Positions 14,211-16,674 of a stretch of DNA of 16,674 nucleotides are shown in pieces (the first letter of the stretch is position 1; each line of letters opens with the position of its first letter). The translations under genes were made by a program, and so were the position numbers. Under the pieces are notes generated by a model. That model saw only the letters and a list, made by a program, of their open reading frames with translations. It had not been told where the DNA came from and searched no databases. Origin of the DNA: Chloroflexota bacterium (GTDB lineage Bacteria; Chloroflexota; Dehalococcoidia; Tepidiformales; Tepidiformaceae); the NCBI GenBank assembly GCA_025350285.1, contig JANXYE010000550.1, positions 1 through 16,674 on the forward strand. The letters run 5' to 3'.

Positions 14211-14298
14211 CGCAAAGACCGCTCCTTCCAGTCGCGGCTGGATTTGCCGGTCCCGCAACCAACCAATCCTGGCCGCGACGGATACGGAGCGGTTGCGC
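14211..14298. repeat. Palindromic dispersed repeat, copy 2
   Basis: The left arm (14211-14246) contains CGCAAAGACCGCTCC and GTCGCGGCTGGATT; the right arm (14264-14298) is its near-inverse, CAATCCTGGCCGCGACGGAT continuing ACGGAGCGGTTGCG. Arms are about 35 nt with a 17-nt spacer. The right arm shares GCCGCGACGGATACGGAGCG exactly with copy 1. Confidence 0.8.
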
Positions 14299-14389
14299 CA
14301 AGAGGCTCGCCCGCGAGGCGTTTCCGCGTCGCCCAGGACCGGGTTAGCCCGCTAATGAATTCACCCCAGCGTCCAGCGCCCACGCAAGG

Positions 14390-14395
14390 TAGAAT
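14390..14395 (+). promoter_or_regulatory. -10-like element upstream of the SDR gene
   Basis: TAGAAT matches TATAAT at five of six positions and lies 30 nt before the ATG. No good -35 is found at 16-18 nt. Confidence 0.3.
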
Positions 14396-14425
14396 CCCGC
14401 CACAACTCGCTCAGGATGGTGACGA

Positions 14426-15196
14426 ATGGCTCTCGAAGGACGTGTCGCGCTTGTTTCGGGCGGTGGCCGCGGTATTGGCCGCGGCATTTCGATGGGCCTC
14501 GCCGCCGACGGCGCGACGGTCGCCGTGAACTACCGCAAGGATGAGGACGCCGCCAACGAAACCGTGGCCGCAATCATCGCCGCTGGCGGCAAGGCGAAGG
14601 CTTACCACGCTTCCGTCGATAACTGGGACGAAGACAAGACGATGGTCGAGCAGATCGTCGCAGACTTCGGCTTCGTCGATATCCTCATCAACAACGCGGG
14701 CATCGCTAGCCGCGGACAGAGCATCTTCGATACCGACCCGCTGGAGATGGAGCGCGTCGTGCGCACCCACGCCTTCGGCGCGTTCTATCTTTCGAAGCTC
14801 GTGCTCGCCTCCATGCGCACGCGCCCCCGGGGCGACATCATCATGATTTCCAGCGCCGCGACGCAGGCCTACGCGGGCAACGGCTCGCCCTACAACATGG
14901 GCAAGGCCGCCATGGAGGCGGTGGCCCTCACGCTCTACAAGGAGGAGCGGAAGAACCATATCCATGTCAACATCGTCGCCCCCGGGCTGGTCGAGTCGGA
15001 TATGGGCCGTCGCCTCGCCCGTGCCACACGTGGGACCACCGACATCCGTGAGCTTGATGCCAGCAGCCCGTTCGGCCACGTCTGCCAGCCCGAGGACGTC
15101 GCCGATGTCGTCCGCTACCTCTGCTCCGATGCAGCTGGCTACCTCACCGGACAGCGCATCTACGTGGATGGCGGCGGAAACCTGTTCAATTACTGA
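14426..15196 (+). CDS. Short-chain dehydrogenase/reductase (256 aa)
   Basis: A classical SDR: cofactor motif SGGGRGIGRG (11-20), NNAG (89-92), catalytic Ser142/143 (MISSAATQ), Tyr156 and Lys160 (YNMGK), and a C-terminal YLTGQRIYVDGG. It is similar to but distinct from FabG and is likely an NAD(P)-dependent oxidoreductase of unknown substrate. Where classical SDRs have the tetrad Asn (N in NTNLRGAF of FabG), this protein reads VVRTHAFGAF, so His115 replaces it. The ATG has a moderate AGGATGG upstream. The aldolase-like and DoxX-like genes follow on the same strand after short gaps, suggesting a small metabolic operon. Confidence 0.88.
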   Translation: MALEGRVALVSGGGRGIGRGISMGLAADGATVAVNYRKDEDAANETVAAIIAAGGKAKAYHASVDNWDEDKTMVEQIVADFGFVDILINNAGIASRGQSIFDTDPLEMERVVRTHAFGAFYLSKLVLASMRTRPRGDIIMISSAATQAYAGNGSPYNMGKAAMEAVALTLYKEERKNHIHVNIVAPGLVESDMGRRLARATRGTTDIRELDASSPFGHVCQPEDVADVVRYLCSDAAGYLTGQRIYVDGGGNLFNY

Positions 15197-15272
15197 GTTG
15201 TTGGTTGTTGGACCTTGGTTCCTGGTTGGCGACGATGGGAACCAAGATCCAACAACCAAGGTCTAACAACCC
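15194..15272. repeat. Heptameric tandem repeat forming a long inverted repeat
   Basis: From about 15201 the sequence is a run of 7-mers close to TTGGTTG (TTGGTTG, TTGGACC, TTGGTTC, CTGGTTG), then after a short spacer the complementary 7-mers AACCAAG, ATCCAAC, AACCAAG, GTCTAAC (15240-15267). Arms 15202-15222 and 15238-15258 pair at 20 of 21 positions with a 15-nt loop. It fills almost the entire SDR-aldolase gap and reaches the aldolase ATG, leaving that gene without a Shine-Dalgarno. Confidence 0.8.
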
Positions 15273-15830
15273 ATGAATCTCCCGCCTAAAACGCTCTGGG
15301 AACTCCAGGAGGTCGGCAAGGACCTCTACAGCCACGGGCTGGTCACGAGCCACGGCGGCAACCTCAGCCTGCGCTCGGGCGTGGGCATGTGGATTACGGG
15401 GACGGGAACGATGCTCGGGCGCCTGCGCGAGCGCCACATCAGTTTCGTCCACCCGGACGGCCACCACGAAGGCCCGCCGCCCTCCAGCGACACCGTCCTC
15501 CACTCGACGATCTATGCCATCACCTCCGCCCAGGCGGTCACCCACGCCCACGCCCGTCACATGACCGCCCTCTCGTTCGATACCGATCTCTTCGTCCCGC
15601 CCGATTTTGAAGGCGCGCTTCACCTGACCGACGTACCGATCATCGCGCCCGGGCCGCGCCAGACCGAGCAGATCGCCAGCGCCCTCCAATCACGGTTGGT
15701 CGTCTTCCTTCGCGGCCACGGCGCCTACGCCCGCGGCAATACCGTCTGGGAGGCCCTCCATTGGGTCATGGCCCTGGAAGAAAGCGCCCAGATCGAAGTT
15801 CTCCGCCGCTCCATCTCCGGTCGGGCATAG
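15273..15830 (+). CDS. Class II aldolase/adducin-family protein (185 aa)
   Basis: The fold is recognised from SHGGNLSLR (residues 26-34), ITGTGTMLGRL, PPSSDTVLHSTIY, the zinc-binding HAHARH (His91, His93) and the third ligand His149 in RGHGAYARG. Relatives include fuculose-1-phosphate aldolase, ribulose-5-phosphate 4-epimerase and methylthioribulose-1-phosphate dehydratase. At 185 aa it is shorter than the common 210-230. The usual catalytic Glu in PSSE is Asp73 here. The start ATG follows directly on a heptameric repeat, without a clear ribosome site. The SDR upstream and DoxX-like gene downstream suggest a shared pathway, but the substrate cannot be inferred. Confidence 0.85.
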   Translation: MNLPPKTLWELQEVGKDLYSHGLVTSHGGNLSLRSGVGMWITGTGTMLGRLRERHISFVHPDGHHEGPPPSSDTVLHSTIYAITSAQAVTHAHARHMTALSFDTDLFVPPDFEGALHLTDVPIIAPGPRQTEQIASALQSRLVVFLRGHGAYARGNTVWEALHWVMALEESAQIEVLRRSISGRA

Positions 15831-15856
15831 CGCTACTCGGCGCCGATGCCCATACT

Positions 15857-15912
15857 CCGACCTCGGTACTTGGTACTGGCCCCTCAGAACTCAGAACTCG
15901 GAACTCTTGGCC
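15857..15912. repeat. Second heptameric repeat tract
   Basis: Eight successive 7-mers can be read: CCGACCT, CGGTACT, TGGTACT, GGCCCCT, CAGAACT, CAGAACT, CGGAACT, CTTGGCC. The two CAGAACT units are identical and neighbours differ by one to three bases. It fills most of the aldolase-DoxX gap and stops at the GTG of the DoxX-like gene. The unit differs from the tract at 15194-15272 but the period is the same. Confidence 0.7.
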
Positions 15913-15913
15913 C

Positions 15914-16369
15914 GTGGACATTTTCGACTGGCAAACGCACGCGGAATGGCTCGCAATCCTGCGCATCGGCATCGGCCTCTGGTGGCTCGAAAGCGTGCGC
16001 CATAAGCCGCTGCGCAGTTTCCTCCGCGGCGGCAGCATGGGCTGGGTCGATTCGCTCACGAAGGACCATCCGATTCCGGCCTTCGCGGCGGTCGTTCGCA
16101 AGGCCTCGCTCTCGTCTCAGCGGCGGCGAGTCGTCACCTCGTGGCTCGTCGTCCTCGGCGAATTCAGCGTCGGCATCAGCCTCGCGCTCGGCTTCGTCAC
16201 GCCCCTTGGCCTGATCGTCGGCATCTTCCTCAATTTCAACTACTTCCTGCTGGCCGGCCTGAAGGACCAGGGCGAACAGGGCCAGAACCTGATGATGCTC
16301 CTTATCGAAGTGGTCCTCTTCGCGACCGGCGCGGGGATGACCTGGGGCATTGACGCGGCCCTGTTTTAG
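15914..16369 (+). CDS. DoxX-like integral membrane protein (151 aa)
   Basis: Four hydrophobic segments are visible: LAILRIGIGLWWLESV, VVTSWLVVLGEFSVGISLAL, TPLGLIVGIFLNFNYFLLAG and MMLLIEVVLFATGAGMTWG. The first, with its Arg and Trp residues, and the late N-F-N-Y pattern fit the DoxX/DoxD family, small quinone-linked or redox-associated membrane proteins. A basic loop (RKASLSSQRRR) lies between segments 1 and 2. The start is taken as GTG at 15914; the frame continues upstream to 15761, but that part overlaps the aldolase gene and the heptad repeat. No Shine-Dalgarno is evident. Probably co-transcribed with the two genes upstream. Confidence 0.72.
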   Translation: MDIFDWQTHAEWLAILRIGIGLWWLESVRHKPLRSFLRGGSMGWVDSLTKDHPIPAFAAVVRKASLSSQRRRVVTSWLVVLGEFSVGISLALGFVTPLGLIVGIFLNFNYFLLAGLKDQGEQGQNLMMLLIEVVLFATGAGMTWGIDAALF

Positions 16370-16410
16370 CTGCGTCTAGCGGCTTCTCGCGGCGCTCGGC
16401 CGCGGGCTCT

Positions 16411-16502
16411 CACAAAGACCGCTCCGCATCCGTCGCGGCCAGGATTGGCGACGCGGCTCCAGAGCCATCAGGAGCCAGTCCTCGCCGCGAGTGGCGAACG
16501 AG
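16411..16502. repeat. Palindromic dispersed repeat, copy 3
   Basis: The left arm (16411-16450) reads CACAAAGACCGCTCC, GCATCCGTCGCGGCCAGGATT. The right arm (about 16476-16502) is CAGTCCTCGCCGCGAGTGG then CGAACGAG. The right arm shares the 19-mer GCCGCGAGTGGCGAACGAG with the left arm of copy 1 in the opposite orientation, while the left arm matches the other arms of copies 1 and 2. Confidence 0.75.
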
Positions 16503-16602
16503 CCTTACCTTTTTCAGTGACGGGCTTCTCCCCCTCCCCCGCGAAGTTGTTTAGGCCGGGGGGTGAGGGCGTTTACCCGCCGTGCGACGCGTCGAGGCCG
16601 TG

Positions 16603-16608
16603 TACACT
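16603..16608 (+). promoter_or_regulatory. -10-like element before the last gene
   Basis: TACACT ends 11 nt before the ATG at 16620, the same hexamer as before the sortase-like gene. No convincing -35. It would leave a very short leader. Confidence 0.3.
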
Positions 16609-16619
16609 ACCATCAGGAC

Positions 16620-16674
16620 ATGGACGAACTGCCAGCCACGAACCCGGCGATCCCCGGCGGCGCGCGTTTTCGAA
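16620..16674 (+). CDS. Start of an unidentified gene, cut by the window end
   Basis: An open frame begins at the ATG at 16620 (MDELPATNPAIPGGARFR...) and runs off the window after 18 codons. A TACACT -10-like element 11 nt upstream and the long non-coding gap before it suggest a real gene start with a short leader. Nothing can be said of its function. Confidence 0.35.
   Translation, partial: MDELPATNPAIPGGARFR

Larger units (their letters stand above)
14105..14425. other. Divergent intergenic region (fabG / SDR)
   Basis: This 321-nt gap separates divergent genes and should hold promoters for both the long minus block and the plus-strand SDR set. Its central part is copy 2 of the palindromic repeat (14211-14298). 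On the plus side TAGAAT (14390-14395) is a good -10 match without a clear -35. On the minus side TATCGT near 14142 is a weak -10 candidate. I see no gene within it. Confidence 0.5.
16370..16619. other. Intergenic region after the DoxX-like gene
   Basis: This contains palindromic repeat copy 3 (16411-16502), closely followed by a T5 run (16510-16514), then a C-rich/G-rich imperfect inverted repeat (about 16528-16541 with 16556-16569). Either could end the plus-strand transcript. No gene is seen. Confidence 0.5.

Noticed and set aside
14411..15259. 282-codon minus-strand frame opposite the SDR gene
   Set aside because: Antisense shadow of a clear SDR and reads through the heptad repeat.
15194..15912. 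Heptad repeats considered as a CRISPR array or attachment site
   Set aside because: Units are 7 nt and contiguous without spacers of CRISPR size, and no cas gene or integrase is present.
1..16674. Search for tRNA, rRNA, riboswitch and defence-system genes
   Set aside because: No cloverleaf, conserved rRNA segment, known riboswitch core, toxin-antitoxin pair or restriction gene could be recognised by eye.

Overview
The window is GC-rich, compact and mostly bacterial housekeeping. A fused AccD-AccA carboxyltransferase, an FtsK with an extra segment before its RecA-like core, a family 4 uracil-DNA glycosylase beside RNase J, tatB-tatC linked to a TauE/SafE permease, and frequent GTG/TTG starts suggest Chloroflexota, possibly a Dehalococcoidia/Tepidiforma-like lineage. 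That placement is from memory of gene content, not a search, and is tentative. No rRNA, tRNA, CRISPR array, transposase or phage gene is visible.

Layout. (1) 1-1330: a sparsely coding stretch with small minus-strand genes, each with a good Shine-Dalgarno. They are a 64-aa ScdA_N/DUF1858-like protein, a 72-aa unknown followed by three tandem hairpins, and two very short ORFs (12 and 15 codons) each followed by a hairpin with a T5 tract; the 15-codon one also has a recognisable promoter. (2) 1420-2646: a palindromic repeat, then a plus-strand sortase-like gene and a small VOC protein. (3) 14104 down to 2656: a long minus-strand block fabG-nusB-acpP-tatB-tatC-tauE-udg-rnj-ftsK-accDA-tauE, with 4-nt stop/start overlaps (fabG/nusB, tatC/tauE, tauE/udg) or very short gaps at most junctions. 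(4) 14426-16369: a plus-strand set of SDR oxidoreductase, class II aldolase-like protein and DoxX-like membrane protein, whose two junctions carry 7-bp periodic repeats. (5) From 16620 a new plus-strand gene runs off the end.

How the genes fit together. The minus block combines fatty-acid synthesis (FabG, ACP, AccDA), envelope functions (Tat export, two TauE/SafE permeases) and core nucleic-acid functions (NusB, RNase J, UDG, FtsK). It looks like one growth-linked superoperon. The most distinctive unexplained feature is a dispersed family of imperfect palindromes of about 90 bp: three copies, all in non-coding gaps (1420-1515, 14211-14298, 16411-16502), sharing a core that reads GCCGCGACGGATACGGAGCG in the best-matching arms.
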